Source of the DNA: Daphnia carinata
Lineage: Eukaryota > Arthropoda > Branchiopoda > Diplostraca > Daphniidae
Assembly (NCBI RefSeq): GCF_022539665.2
Contig: NW_026712521.1
Span: 62,001-126,000, forward strand
Length of the DNA stretch: 64,000 nucleotides
Direction of reading: 5' to 3'
Below the pieces are notes generated by a model, which was not told where the DNA came from, did no database searches, and worked only from the letters and a program-made list of their open reading frames with translations. A program made the translations under genes and the position numbers. Below, piece by piece: positions 1-13,500 of the stretch. Every line of letters starts with the position of its first letter. The first letter of the stretch is position 1.

Positions 1-2194
1 TAAAACATTCCAACTCTAATAATCTCTGGCTAAGTTGTTCTAGTTCAGTTTTTTGTTTAGACAATTCGTGATCTTGTTCTTTCTCACGGTCTGTAATTCC
101 AGCAATTACTGCCGTTATTTCTCTATCTTCATTATTTTCCTTTTCGTGCAATATCTGTTCTGATATGAACAGTTGTTTGCAAAGCGAATCGAAGTCGTCG
201 GATTTTTCTGGCATTCTGAGGTATAGCTCCGCTTTTACTTTGGGTAAGATCCCTTGAAGTAATATTTTTATCTTTGTCGTATCTCTCATCTTCTTTACTT
301 TATTAAATAGTTGATCTTCTATTATTGTTTTGTCGTGGTCGAGTTTTTCTTCCTTTCCCTCCATGGTGTCGTACAGGCTGTTTAATCTCGACACGAAAGC
401 TCTGCATTTTTCTTCAGGTTTCTGCTTTAACTTCATTAGTTTTTTCTTCAGCGCTGCTATGTCAAATGCATCTTGAAATCTTTCAATTATTGCTGCTTTC
501 CACTCTCCATATTCCAGCTCGTCTCCTTTCTCGTCGACGTAAGCTTCATGCCATTCCATGGCTTCTCCTTTAAGTCGGTCCGAGAAGAATCGTAGCTTTT
601 GCTCGTCGTCCCAGTTGTTATTTCGTGCCAAGTGCTCAGCTGCTTTGAGCCATTCGGTTATTAATTTATCGGTGCTTTTACCCTTGAATGGCGGGATGGA
701 TTTCTTGTCTTCCCTCGAAAAAAGTTCTCCCAGCACTCTTACAATGGGTTGAGTGATGCTCATCATGGCCTCTTCTTCAGCGGTATATTTTCTGCTTCCT
801 AGATCCGGTCTGGTGGAATCGTCGTGGTGTTTACCCATGGTCCTTTTGAGATGATAGTTTTCTTTTTCCAAGGAGGTTATATTTTTACTTTGGGATTCAA
901 CTTGTTTTCCCAATAGTTCGATAACTTTTTGCAGTTCTGTTATTTGCTCAGCTTCAAGTTCAAAATGTAGTGATTTATCTTGCACTTCACTTAACGAGGA
1001 TAGGTCGTGTATTTCATTAATTAATCTTGTTACTTCCCCAGGCTGTTCCTGTTTTGTATGGGTCTCTTCGGCTTCGATGAATAGAAGTTCTCGTTGTTTA
1101 TACTCTGCGATACGATTCTCCAGGCGGGATATTTTATTTTCTTGTTCTGCTGTCTGCTTTTTTATTTGCTGAAGTGCTCGATCAAGGTCTTTATTTTTAA
1201 GAACAGTTTCTGCTTGCGTCTTAGTTAGCGTGACTTTTTCTGCTTTTGACTTGTCTAGCTGAGTTTTTATTTCGTTTGTAGCTGCTTCTAATTCTTTTAT
1301 CCTTTCAACGTTTACTGCTATCTGTTTTCTGGTACTGTTTAGTTTTTCTTGTAGTTGGATATTTTCTGCTTCGAGTTTATTAATTGTCTCTTGACCCTCT
1401 CTTTCAACGTTTTCGGTAATTTCTTCTCTCTTTTTCAGCCGGTCTTCGAAATATTTTTCAGCTTCTTGTGTTTTTTGTAAGTCACTCTCCAATTCTGTAA
1501 TTCGGGTATTTGCTTTTTCAAGTGAATCGTTGTTTTCTTGCAGGCGCTCTAGGGAACTGCTGAGCGTGTACTTTGAACTCTTTGCCTTTTTCTTGTTGCT
1601 CTCGATCTGTTTTCGTAGATTGGTATTTTCTGCGGTAATCTGATCTTTTGCTTGCTGCTCTTCTACTTGCTGGTGTAGAGTTTCACTTTGAAGGACAGCT
1701 AACGTTTTGCTGAGGAATTCTTTTTCTTTGCCGTGGACTGTTTTTAACTGGTGGATAAGAGTGTCGACGAAATTATTTTCTTCGCCAGATTTCGCTAGTT
1801 GACTTTTTAAGGCTTCAGTGGTCTTGCTGATTGACTCGTGTGAGGTGGTGTCGTCTTTTGTCTCGAGATTTTGCTTTATTAGTGAGTGAGTGTATAGTTG
1901 TAGAGCGTTGTTTAGCTCTCTGTGGGAGAGTTTTCTCCTTTCTTCCAATTGTTTTATATTTGTTGTTGTTGAAGTTGTTTGGTATGTTTTATTTTTCTCG
2001 AGGAGATAGTTATATTCTAGCTCTACGAGCTCTTTCCACTTTATAGCAAAATTTTCTTTGAGGGTTTGTGTCTCAGAGTTTTGTGTTGGTAAGGTAGGGT
2101 ATAGTGGAGGTAATGTTACGACGGGTAAGTCTGGGTAGATCGGGTTGGTTTCGAGAGTTGCCACTACTTGTATATCTTTAAAAGTGCTATACAT
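1..2194 (-). CDS. gag: Gag polyprotein, partial, with long N-terminal coiled coil
   Basis: Structural protein of a Gypsy-type element. From the ATG at 2194 the frame stays open for 731 codons to the window edge with no stop. Roughly residues 40-440 are rich in E, K, Q and L and form a long coiled coil. A retrotransposon-gag capsid-like region follows at about residues 490-660 (e.g. ELFSREDKKSIPPFKGKSTD). The sequence aligns along its whole length with the gag at 17883-20552, including the place where that copy has an in-frame TAG; here the codon is CAA (Gln). The zinc knuckle would lie beyond the edge. Being uninterrupted, this copy is younger or better preserved than the internal one. Confidence 0.85.
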   Translation of the reverse strand, partial: MYSTFKDIQVVATLETNPIYPDLPVVTLPPLYPTLPTQNSETQTLKENFAIKWKELVELEYNYLLEKNKTYQTTSTTTNIKQLEERRKLSHRELNNALQLYTHSLIKQNLETKDDTTSHESISKTTEALKSQLAKSGEENNFVDTLIHQLKTVHGKEKEFLSKTLAVLQSETLHQQVEEQQAKDQITAENTNLRKQIESNKKKAKSSKYTLSSSLERLQENNDSLEKANTRITELESDLQKTQEAEKYFEDRLKKREEITENVEREGQETINKLEAENIQLQEKLNSTRKQIAVNVERIKELEAATNEIKTQLDKSKAEKVTLTKTQAETVLKNKDLDRALQQIKKQTAEQENKISRLENRIAEYKQRELLFIEAEETHTKQEQPGEVTRLINEIHDLSSLSEVQDKSLHFELEAEQITELQKVIELLGKQVESQSKNITSLEKENYHLKRTMGKHHDDSTRPDLGSRKYTAEEEAMMSITQPIVRVLGELFSREDKKSIPPFKGKSTDKLITEWLKAAEHLARNNNWDDEQKLRFFSDRLKGEAMEWHEAYVDEKGDELEYGEWKAAIIERFQDAFDIAALKKKLMKLKQKPEEKCRAFVSRLNSLYDTMEGKEEKLDHDKTIIEDQLFNKVKKMRDTTKIKILLQGILPKVKAELYLRMPEKSDDFDSLCKQLFISEQILHEKENNEDREITAVIAGITDREKEQDHELSKQKTELEQLSQRLLELECF

Positions 2195-2196
2195 TC

Positions 2197-2202
2197 GCTT
2201 AC
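2197..2202 (-). promoter_or_regulatory. Putative splice donor directly before gag
   Basis: GAG|GTAAGCGAATG on the minus strand: a strong donor whose GT lies 8 nt before the gag ATG. The same GGTAAGCGAATG string precedes gag in the 17539-31177 element, so it is conserved between two families. Confidence 0.55.
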
Positions 2203-2304
2203 CTCGTCTACGTCAACTTCGGACTCGTATATTTTGCTCTTACTTCATGTGGTACGCATGTACTTTTAGTGTTTATTACGGTGAACCTTTTATATATCTG
2301 AATG

Positions 2305-2321
2305 TCTCGTTGGGACCTCCA
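2305..2321 (-). other. Primer binding site, tRNA-Gln type
   Basis: Minus-strand TGGAGGTCCCAACGAGA begins 2 nt after the LTR end. It is identical to the PBS of the second Gypsy element. Its complement ends ..GGGACCT-CCA, which fits the 3' end of metazoan tRNA-Gln as I recall it. The tRNA assignment is an inference. Confidence 0.65.
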
Positions 2322-2342
2322 AATGTAAGGTTCTCATAACCG

Positions 2343-2348
2343 TTTATT
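2343..2348 (-). terminator. Polyadenylation signal AATAAA in the left LTR
   Basis: AATAAA on the minus strand, about 20 nt before the LTR end and 70 nt downstream of the TATA box, consistent with a short R region. Confidence 0.45.
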
Positions 2349-2416
2349 ATACCCCAGTACAAGTGCACACAGTGACAGAGCAAAGGCAACTCCGATTAAT
2401 GATTAAGAAACACGGG

Positions 2417-2424
2417 TTTATATA
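2417..2424 (-). promoter_or_regulatory. TATA box of the left LTR
   Basis: TATATAAA on the minus strand, about 90 bp before the LTR 3' end, as expected for U3/R promoter placement. Confidence 0.55.
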
Positions 2425-5400
2425 CCAGTAAGGGGCTACAGCAGCGCACGTCATGGTGATAATTAGCATCACGCTTAGACGGCGGGAGCGTGACAAGGTC
2501 ATGGCGCGATGTCTGTATACCACGCGCCATACCCAACTCCGTGTTATGGAGGCGCTGCGCTAAGCATACTCAGAGCGGCTCCTATTCGATAGGTGGTGAC
2601 GTAGTGTGTACACTACGCGTCGCACCTACGTCAAGGATAGCATAGGCTACCGTCAAGCATTCATGAAAGTGTATATTGACTCATTACAGTGTGATACAGT
2701 GAGTTTCAATATCTACATTGAAACAGCATCAAATATAAGTGTATTCAATGTGAATATAGTGTTATAGAATAAGTTTCAATATCTACATTCAAACAGCATG
2801 AAATATACGTTTATTCAATGTGAATATAGTGTGATACAGTGAGTTTCAATATCTACATTCAAACAGTATCAAATATACGTGTATTCAATGTGAATATAGT
2901 GTGATACAGTGAGTTTCAATATCTAAATTCAAACAGCACCAAATAAACGTGTATTCAATGTGAATATAGTGTGATACAGTGAATTTTAATATCTCAAGCA
3001 GCATCAAATATACGTGTATTCAATGTGAATATAGTGTTATAGAACCAGTTTCAATATCTACATTCAAACAGCATCAAATATACGTATATTCAATGTGAAT
3101 ATAGTGTTATAGAATCAGTTTCATGATGTGCATTCAAACAGTATCAAATATACGTGTATTAAATGTGAATATAGTGTGATACAGTGAGTTTCAATATCTA
3201 CATTCAAACAGTATCAAATATACGTGTATTCAATGTAAATGTAGTGTGATACAGTGAGTTTCAATATCTACTGTCAAACAGCATCAAATATACGTGTATT
3301 CAAGGTGAATATAGTGTTATAGAATAAAGTTTCAATATCTACATTCAAACAGCATCAAATATACGTGTATTCAATGTGAATATAGTGTTATAGAATCAGT
3401 TTCAATATCTACATTCAAACAGCATCAAATATACGTGTATTCAATGTGAATATAGTGTTATAGAATCAGTTTCAATATCTACATTCAAACAGCATGAAAT
3501 ATACGTGTATTCAATGTGAATATAGTGTAATACAGTAAGTTTCAATATCTACATTCAAACAGCATCAAATAAACGTGTATTCATTGTGAATATAGTGTTA
3601 TAGAATCTCTTTCATGATCTACATTCAAACAGTATCAAATATACGTGTATTCAATGTGAATATAGTGTTATACAGTGAGTTTCAATATCTACATTCAAAC
3701 AGCATCAAATATACGTGTATTCAATGTGAATATAGTGTTATAGAATCAGTTTCAATATCTACATTCAAAACAGCATCAAATATACGTGTATTCAATGTGA
3801 ATATAGTGGTATAGAATCAGTTTCAATATCTACATTCAAACAGCATAAAATATACGTGTATTCAATGTGAATATAGTGTTATAGAATCAGTTTCAATATC
3901 TACATTCAAACAGCATCAAATATACGTGTATTCAATGTGAATATAGTGTTATACAGTGAGTTTCAATATCTACATTCAAACAGCATCAAATATACGTGTA
4001 TTCAATGTGAATATAGTGTTATAGAATCAGTTTCAATATCTACATTCAAACAGCATCAAATATACGTGTATTCAATGTGAATATAGTGTTATAGAATCAG
4101 TTTCAATATCTACATTCAAACAGCATCAAATATACGTGTATTCAATGTGAATATAGTGTTATAGAATCAGTTTCAATATCTACATTCAAACAGCATCAAA
4201 TATACGTGTATTCAATGTGAATATAGTGTTATAGAATCAGTTTCAATATCTACATTCAAACAGCATCAAATATACGTGTATTCAATGTGAATATAGTGTT
4301 ATACAGTGAGTTTCAATATCTACATTCAAACAGCATCAAATATACGTGTATTCAATGTGAATATAGTGTTATAGAATCAGTTTCAATATCTACATTCAAA
4401 CAGCATCAAATATACGTGTATTCAATGTGAATATAGTGTTATACAATGAGTTTCAATATCTACATTCAAACAGCATCAAATATACGTGTATTCAATGTGA
4501 ATATAGTGTTATAGAATCAGTTTCAATATCTACATTCAAACAGCATCAAATATACGTGTATTCAATGTGAATATAGTGTTATAGAATCAGTTTAATATCT
4601 ACATTCAAACAGCATCAAATATACGTGTATTCAATGTGAATATAGTGTGATAGAGTGAGTTTCAATATCTACATTCAAACAGCATCAAATATACGTGTAT
4701 TCAATGTGAATATGTTATGAATCAGTTTCAATATCTACATTCAAACAGCATCAAATATACGTGTATTCAATGTGAATATAGTGTTATAGAATCAGTTTCA
4801 ATATCTACATTCAAACAGCATCAAATATACGTGTATTCAATGTGAATATAGTGTTATAGAATCAGTTTCAATATCTACATTCAAACAGCATCAAATATAC
4901 GTGTATTCAATGTGAATATAGTGTGATATGAGTTTCAATATCTACATTCAAACAGCATCAAATATACGTGTATTCAATGTGAATATAGTGTGATACATGA
5001 GTTTCAATATCAACATTAAAACAGCATCAAATATACGTGTATTCAATGTGAATATAGTGTTATAGAATGAGTTTCATGATCTACATTCAAACAGCATCAA
5101 ATATACGTGTATTCAATGTGAATATAGTGTTATAGAATGAGTTTCAATATCTACATGCAAACAGCATCAAATATACGTGTATTCAATGTGAATATAGTGT
5201 TATAGAATCAGTTTAATGATCTACATTCAAACAGCATCAAATATACGTGTATTCAATGTGAATATAGTGTTATAGAATCAGTTTCAATATCTACATTCAA
5301 ACAGCATCAAATATACGTGTATTCAATGTGAATATAGTGTGATACAGTGAGTTTCAATATCTACATTCAAACAGCATCAAATATACGTGTATTCAATGTG

Positions 5401-8400
5401 AATATAGTGTTATAGAATCAGTTTCAATACCTACATTCAAACAGCATGAAATATACGTGTATTCAATGTGAATATAGTGTTATAGAGTCAGTTTCAATAT
5501 CTACATTCAAACAGCATCAAATATACGTGTATTCAATGTGAATATAGTGTTATACAGTGAGTTTCAATATCTACATTCAAACAGCATCAAATATACGTGT
5601 ATTCAATGTGAATATAGTGTTATAGAATCAGTTTCAATATCTACATTCAAACAGCATCAAATATACGTGTATTCAATGTGAATATAGTGTTATAGAATCA
5701 GTTTCAATATCTACATTCAAACAGCATCAAATATACGTGTATTCAATGTGAATATAGTGTTATGAATGAGTTTCAATATCTACATTCAAACAGCATCAAA
5801 TATACGTGTATTCAATGTGAATATAGTGTTATAGAATCAGTTTCAATATCTACATTCAAACAGCATCAAATATACGTGTATTCAATGTGAATATAGTGTT
5901 ATAGTGAGTTTCAATATCTACATTCAAACAGCATCAAATATACGTGTATTCAATGTGAATATAGTGTTATAGAATCAGTTTCAATATCTACATTCAAACA
6001 GCATCAAATATACGTGTATTCAATGTGAATATAGTGTTATAGAATGAGTTTCAATATCTACATTCAAACAGCATCAAATATACGTGTATTCAATGTGAAT
6101 ATAGTGTTATAGAATCAGTTTCAATATCTACATTCAAACAGCATCAAATATACGTGTATTCAATGTGAATATAGTGTGATATAGAATCAGTTTCAATATC
6201 TACATTCAAACAGCATCAAATATACGTGTATTCAATGTGAATATAGTGTTATAGAATCAGTTTCAATATCTACATTCAAACAGCATCAAATATACGTGTA
6301 TTCAATGTGAATATAGTATAGATAATGAGTTTCAATATCTACATTCAAACAGCATCAAATATACGTGTATTCAATGTGAATATAGTGTGATACAGAATGA
6401 GTTTCAATATCTACATTCAAACAGCATCAAATATACGTGTATTCAATGTGAATATAGTGTTATAGAATCAGTTTCAATATCTACATTCAAACAGCATCAA
6501 ATATACGTGTATTCAATGTGAATATAGTGTTATAGAATGAGTTTCAATATCTACATTCAAACAGCATCAAATATACGTGTATTCAATGTGAATATAGTGT
6601 ATACAGTGAGTTTCAATATCTACATTCAAACAGCATCAAATATACGTGTATTCAATGTGAATATAGTGTGATAGAATCAGTTTCAATATCTACATTCAAA
6701 CAGCATCAAATATACGTGTATTCAATGTGAATATAGTGTTATAGAATCAGTTTCAATATCTACATTCAAACAGCATCAAATATACGTGTATTCAATGTGA
6801 ATATAGTGTTATAGAATCAGTTTCAATATCTACATTCAAACAGCATCAAATATACGTGTATTCAATGTGAATATAGTGTTATAGAGTGAGTTTCAATATC
6901 TACATTCAAACAGCATCAAATATACGTGTATTCAATGTGAATATAGTGTTATAGAATCAGTTTCAATATCTACATTCAAACAGCATCAAATATACGTGTA
7001 TTCAATGTGAATATAGTGTTATAGAATCAGTTTCAATATCTACATTCAAACAGCATCAAATATACGTGTATTCAATGTGAATATAGTGTTATAGAGTGAG
7101 TTTCAATATCTACATTCAAACAGCATCAAATATACGTGTATTCAATGTGAATATAGTGTTATACATGAGTTTCAATATCTACATTCAAACAGCATCAAAT
7201 ATACGTGTATTCAATGTGAATATAGTGTTATAGAATCAGTTTCAATATCTACATTCAAACAGCATCAAATATACGTGTATTCAATGTGAATATAGTGTTA
7301 TACAATGAGTTTCAATATCTACATTCAAACAGCATCAAATATACGTGTATTCAATGTGAATATAGTGTTATACAATGAGTTTCAATATCTACATTCAAAC
7401 AGCATCAAATATACGTGTATTCAATGTGAATATAGTGTTATAGAATCAGTTTCAATATCTACATTCAAACAGCATCAAATATACGTGTATTCAATGTGAA
7501 TATAGTGTTATAGAATCAGTTTCAATATCTACATTCAAACAGCATCAAATATACGTGTATTCAATGTGAATATAGTGTGATACATGAGTTTCAATATCTA
7601 CATTCAAACAGCATCAAATATACGTGTATTCAATGTGAATATAGTGTTATAGAATCAGTTTCAATATCTACATTCAAACAGCATCAAATATACGTGTATT
7701 CAATGTGAATATAGTGTTATAGAATCAGTTTCAATATCTACATTCAAACAGCATCAAATATACGTGTATTCAATGTGAATATAGTGTGATACAGTGAGTT
7801 TCAATATCTACATTCAAACAGCATCAAATATACGTGTATTCAATGTGAATATAGTGTTATAGAATCAGTTTCAATATCTACATTCAAACAGCATCAAATA
7901 TACGTGTATTCAATGTGAATATAGTGTTATAGAATCAGTTTCAATATCTACATTCAAACAGCATCAAATATACGTGTATTCAATGTGAATATAGTGTTAT
8001 AGAATCAGTTTCAATATCTACATTCAAACAGCATCAAATATACGTGTATTCAATGTGAATATAGTGTTATACAATCAGTTTCAATATCTACATTCAAACA
8101 GCATCAAATATACGTGTATTCAATGTGAATATAGTGTTATGAGAATCAGTTTCAATATCTACATTCAAACAGCATCAAATATACGTGTATTCAATGTGAA
8201 TATAGTGTTATACAATGAGTTTCAATATCTACATTCAAACAGCATCAAATATACGTGTATTCAATGTGAATATAGTGTGATACAGTGAGTTTCAATATCT
8301 ACATTCAAACAGCATCAAATATACGTGTATTCAATGTGAATATAGTGTTATAGAATCAGTTTCAATATCTACATTCAAACAGCATCAAATATACGTGTAT

Positions 8401-10538
8401 TCAATGTGAATATAGTGTTATAGAATCAGTTTCAATATCTACATTCAAACAGCATCAAATATACGTGTATTCAATGTGAATATAGTGTTATACAGTGAGT
8501 TTCAATATCTACATTCAAACAGCATCAAATATACGTGTATTCAATGTGAATATAGTGTTATAGAATCAGTTTCATATCTACATTCAAACAGCATCAAATA
8601 TACGTGTATTCAATGTGAATATAGTGTTATAGAATCAGTTTCAATATCTACATTCAAACAGCATCAAATATACGTGTATTCAATGTGAATATAGTGTTAT
8701 AGAATCAGTTTCAATATCTACATTCAAACAGCATCAAATATACGTGTATTCAATGTGAATATAGTGTGATACAGTGAGTTTCAATATCTACATTCAAACA
8801 GCATCAAATATACGTGTATTCAATGTGAATATAGTGTTATAGAGTGAGTTTCAATATCTACATTCAAACAGCATCAAATATACGTGTATTCAATGTGAAT
8901 ATAGTGTTATAGAATCAGTTTCAATATCTACATTCAAACAGCATCAAATATACGTGTATTCAATGTGAATATAGTGTTATAGAATCAGTTTCAATATCTA
9001 CATTCAAACAGCATCAAATATACGTGTATTCAATGAATATAGTGTTATAGAATCAGTTTCAATATCTACATTCAAACAGCATCAAATATACGTGTATTCA
9101 ATGTGAATATAGTGTTATAGAATCAGTTTCAATATCTACATTCAAACAGCATCAAATATACGTGTATTCAATGTGAATATAGTGTTATAGAATCAGTTTC
9201 AATATCTACATTCAAACAGCATCAAATATACGTGTATTCAATGTGAATATATGTTATAGAATCAGTTTCAATATCTACATTCAAACAGCATCAAATATAC
9301 GTGTATTCAATGTGAATATAGTGTTATAGAATCAGTTTCAATATCTACATTCAAACAGCATCAAATATACGTGTATTCAATGTGAATATAGTGTTATAGA
9401 ATCAGTTTCAATATCTACATTCAAACAGCATCAAATATACGTGTATTCAATGTGAATATAGTGTTATAGAATCAGTTTCAATATCTACATTCAAACAGCA
9501 TCAAATATACGTGTATTCAATGTGAATATAGTGTTATAGAATGAGTTTCAATATCTACATTCAAACAGCATCAAATATACGTGTATTCAATGTGAATATA
9601 GTGTTATAGAATCAGTTTCAATATCTACATTCAAACAGCATCAAATATACGTGTATTCAATGTGAATATAGTGTTATAGAATCAGTTTCAATATCTACAT
9701 TCAAACAGCATCAAATATACGTGTATTCAATGTGAATATAGTGTTATAGAATCAGTGAGTTTCAATATCTACATTCAAACAGCATCAAATATACGTGTAT
9801 TCAATGTGAATATAGTGTTATACATCAGTTTCAATATCTACATTCAAACAGCATCAAATATACGTGTATTCAATGTGAATATATGATACAGTGAGTTTCA
9901 ATATCTACATTCAAACAGCATCAAATATACGTGTATTCAATGTGAATATAGTGTTATACAATCAGTTTCAATATCTACATTCAAACAGCATCAAATATAC
10001 GTGTATTCAATGTGAATATAGTGTTATAGAATCAGTTTCAATATCTACATTCAAACAGCATCAAATATACGTGTATTCAATGTGAATATAGTATGATACA
10101 GTAAGTTTCAATATCTACATTCAATCAGCGTCAAATATACGTGTATTCAATGTGAATATAGTGTAATACATGAGTTTCAATATCTACATTCAAACAGCAT
10201 CAAATATACGTGTATTCAATGTGAATATAGTGTTATAGAATCAGTTTCAATATCTACATTCAAACAGCATCAAATATACGTGTATTCAATGTGAATATAG
10301 TGTTATAGAATCAGTTTCAATATCTACATTCAAACAGCATCAAATATACGTGTATTCAATGTGAATATAGTGTAATACAGTGAGTTTCAATATCTACATT
10401 CAAACAGCATCAAATATACGTGTATTCAATGTGAATATAGTATATAGAATCAGTTTCAATATCTACATTCAAACAGCATCAAATATACGTGTATTCAATG
10501 TGAATATATGTTATAGAATCAGTTTCAATATCTACATT

Positions 10539-10591
10539 GATATACTGTTTGAATGTGAATATAGTGTAATACATTCAATACTATATTCAGC
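10539..10591. other. Micro-inversion / template-switch scar inside satellite array 1
   Basis: One disturbed monomer contains CTGTTTGAATGT, the reverse complement of the normal ACATTCAAACAG, followed by a partly inverted CTATATTCA. Flanking monomers keep normal orientation and phase. Confidence 0.6.
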
Positions 10592-13500
10592 ATCAAATAT
10601 ACGTGTATTCAATGTGAATATAGTGTTATAGAATCAGTTTCAATATCTACATTCAAACACATCAAATATACGTGTATTCAATGTGAATATAGTGTAATAG
10701 AATCAGTTTCAATATCTACATTCAAACAGCATCAAATATACGTATATTCAATGTGAATATAGTGTAAACAGTTTCAATATCTACATTCAAACAGCATCAA
10801 ATATACGTGTATTCAATGTGAATATAGTGTTATAGAATAGTTTCAATATCTACATTCAAACAGCATCAAATATACGTGTATTCAATGTGAATATAGTGTT
10901 ATAGAATCAGTTTCAATATCTACATTCAAACAGCATCAAATATACGTGTATTTAATGTAAATATAGTGTTATAGAATCAGTTTCAATATCTACATTCAAA
11001 CAGCATAAAATATACGTGTATTCAATGTGAATATAGTGTAATACAGTGAGTTTCAATATCTACATTCAAACAGCATCAAATATACGTGTATTCAATGTGA
11101 ATATAGTGTTATAGAATCAGTTTCAATATCTACATTCAAACAGCATCAAATATACGTGTATTCAATGTGAATATAGTGTTATAGAATACAGTGAGTTTCA
11201 ATATCTACATTCAAACAGCATCAAATATACGTGTATTCAATGTGAATATAGTGTTATAGAATCAGTTTCAATATCTACATTCAAACAGCATCAAATATAC
11301 GTGTATTCAATGTGAATATAGTGTTATAGAATCAGTTTCAATATCTACATTCAAACAGCATCAAATATACGTGTATTCAATGTGAATATAGTTATAGAAT
11401 CAGTTTCAATATCTACATTCAAACAGCATCAAATGTACGTGTATTCAATGTGAATATAGTGTAATATAGAATGAGTTTCAATATCTACATTCAAACAGCA
11501 TCAAATATACGTGTATTCAATGTGAATATAGTGTTATAGAATCAGTTTCAATATCTACATTCAAACAGCATCAAATATACGTGTATTCAATGTGAATATA
11601 GTGTTATAGAATCAGTTTCAATATCTACATTCAAACAGCATCAAATATACGTGTATTCAATGTGAATATGTAATACAGTGAGTTTCAATATCTACATTCA
11701 AACAGCATCAAATATACGTGTATTCAATGTGAATATAGTGTTATAGAATCAGTTTCAATATCTACATTCAAACAGCATCAAATATACGTGTATTCAATGT
11801 GAATATAGTGTTATAGAATCAGTTTCAATATCTACATTCAAACAGCATCAAATATACGTGTATTCAATGTGAATATAGTGTTATAGAATCAGTTTCAATA
11901 TCTACATTCAAACAGCATCAAATATACGTGTATTCAATGTGAATATAGTGTTATAGAATCAGTTTCAATATCTACATTCAAACAGCATCAAATATACGTG
12001 TATTCAATGTGAATATAGTGTTATAGAATCAGTTTCAATATCTACATTCAAACAGCATCAAATATACGTGTATTCAATGTGAATATAGTGTTATAGAATC
12101 AGTTCAATATCTACATTCAAACAGCATCAAATATACGTGTATTCAATGTGAATATAGTGTTATAGAATCAGTTTCAATATCTACATTCAAACAGCATCAA
12201 ATATACGTGTATTCAATGTGAATATAGTATAAACAGTGAGTTTCAATATCTACATTCAAACAGCATCAAATATACGTGTATTCAATGTGAATATAGTGTT
12301 ATAGAATCAGTTTCAATATCTACATTCAAACAGCATCAAATATACGTGTATTCAATGTGAATATAGTGTTATAGAATCAGTTTCAATATCTACATTCAAA
12401 CAGCATCAAATATACGTGTATTCAATGTGAATATAGTGTAATACAGTGAGTTTCAATATCTACATTGAAACAGCATCAAATATACGTGTATTCAATGTGA
12501 ATATAGTGTTATACAGTCAGTTTCAATATCTACATTCAAACAGCATCAAATATTCGTGTATTCAATGTGAATATAGTGTTATAGAATCAGTTTCAATATC
12601 TACATTCAAACAGCATCAAATATACGTGTATTCAATGTGAATATAGTGTTATAGAATCAGTTTCAATATCTACATTCAAACAGCATCAAATATACGTGTA
12701 TTCAATGTGAATATAGTGTTATAGAATCAGTTTCAATATCTACATTCAAACAGCATCAAATATACGTGTATTCAATGTGAATATAGTGTTATAGAATCAG
12801 TTTCAATATCTACATTCAAACAGCATGAAATATACGTGTATTCAATGTGAATATAGTGTTATAGAATCAGTTTCAATATCTACATTCAAACAGCATCAAA
12901 TATACGTGTATTCAATGTGAATATAGTGTTATAGAATCAGTTTCAATATCTACATTCAAACAGCATCAAATATACGTGTATTCAATGTGAATATAGTGTT
13001 ATAGAATCAGTTTCAATATCTACATTCAAACAGCATCAAATATACGTGTATTCAATGTGAATATAGTGTGATACAGTGAGTTTCAATATCTACATTCAAA
13101 CAGCATCAAATATACGTGTATTCAATGTGAATATAGTGTGATAGAATCAGTTTCAATATCTACATTCAAACAGCATCAAATATACGTGTATTCAATGTGA
13201 ATATAGTGTTATAGAATCAGTTTCAATGATCTACATTCAAACAGCATCAAATATACGTGTATTCAATGTGAATATAGTGTTATAGAATCAGTTTCAATAT
13301 CTACATTCAAACAGCATCAAATATACGTGTATTCAATGTGAATATAGTGTTATAGAGTGAGTTTCAATATCTACATTCAAACAGCATCAAATATACGTGT
13401 ATTCAATGTGAATATAGTGTTATAGAATCAGTTTCATATCTACATTCAAACAGCATCAAATATACGTGTATTCAATGTGAATATAGTGTTATAGAATCAG

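Larger units (their letters stand above)
1..2688 (-). mobile_element. 5' end of a Ty3/Gypsy-type LTR retroelement, cut by the window edge
   Basis: Read on the minus strand the order is LTR (2688-2324), a 2-nt gap, primer binding site (2321-2305), short leader, splice donor, then an open gag frame leaving the window at base 1. PBS, donor and gag are homologous to the complete element at 17539-31177, but the LTR is 365 bp instead of 201 bp and shares little beyond its terminal bases, so this is a related family and not a second copy. The upstream edge abuts satellite at 2689. The far LTR is outside the window, so a target duplication cannot be tested. Confidence 0.85.
2324..2688 (-). repeat. 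5' LTR of the left Gypsy-type element (365 bp)
   Basis: Bounded by the 5-bp inverted termini TGTAA and TTACA, as in the 201-bp LTRs at 17539 and 30977. On the minus strand it starts TGTAATGAGTC, close to TGTAACGAGCC of the other family. It holds a TATA box and an AATAAA signal. An imperfect hairpin lies at about 2591-2630, with the perfect core GTAGTGT-GT-ACACTAC at 2601-2616. Boundaries were set from the TG..CA ends and the PBS spacing, because only one LTR of this element is visible. Confidence 0.75.

Noticed and set aside
325-2339. Plus-strand frames at 325-2339
   Set aside because: They are shadows of the minus-strand gag.
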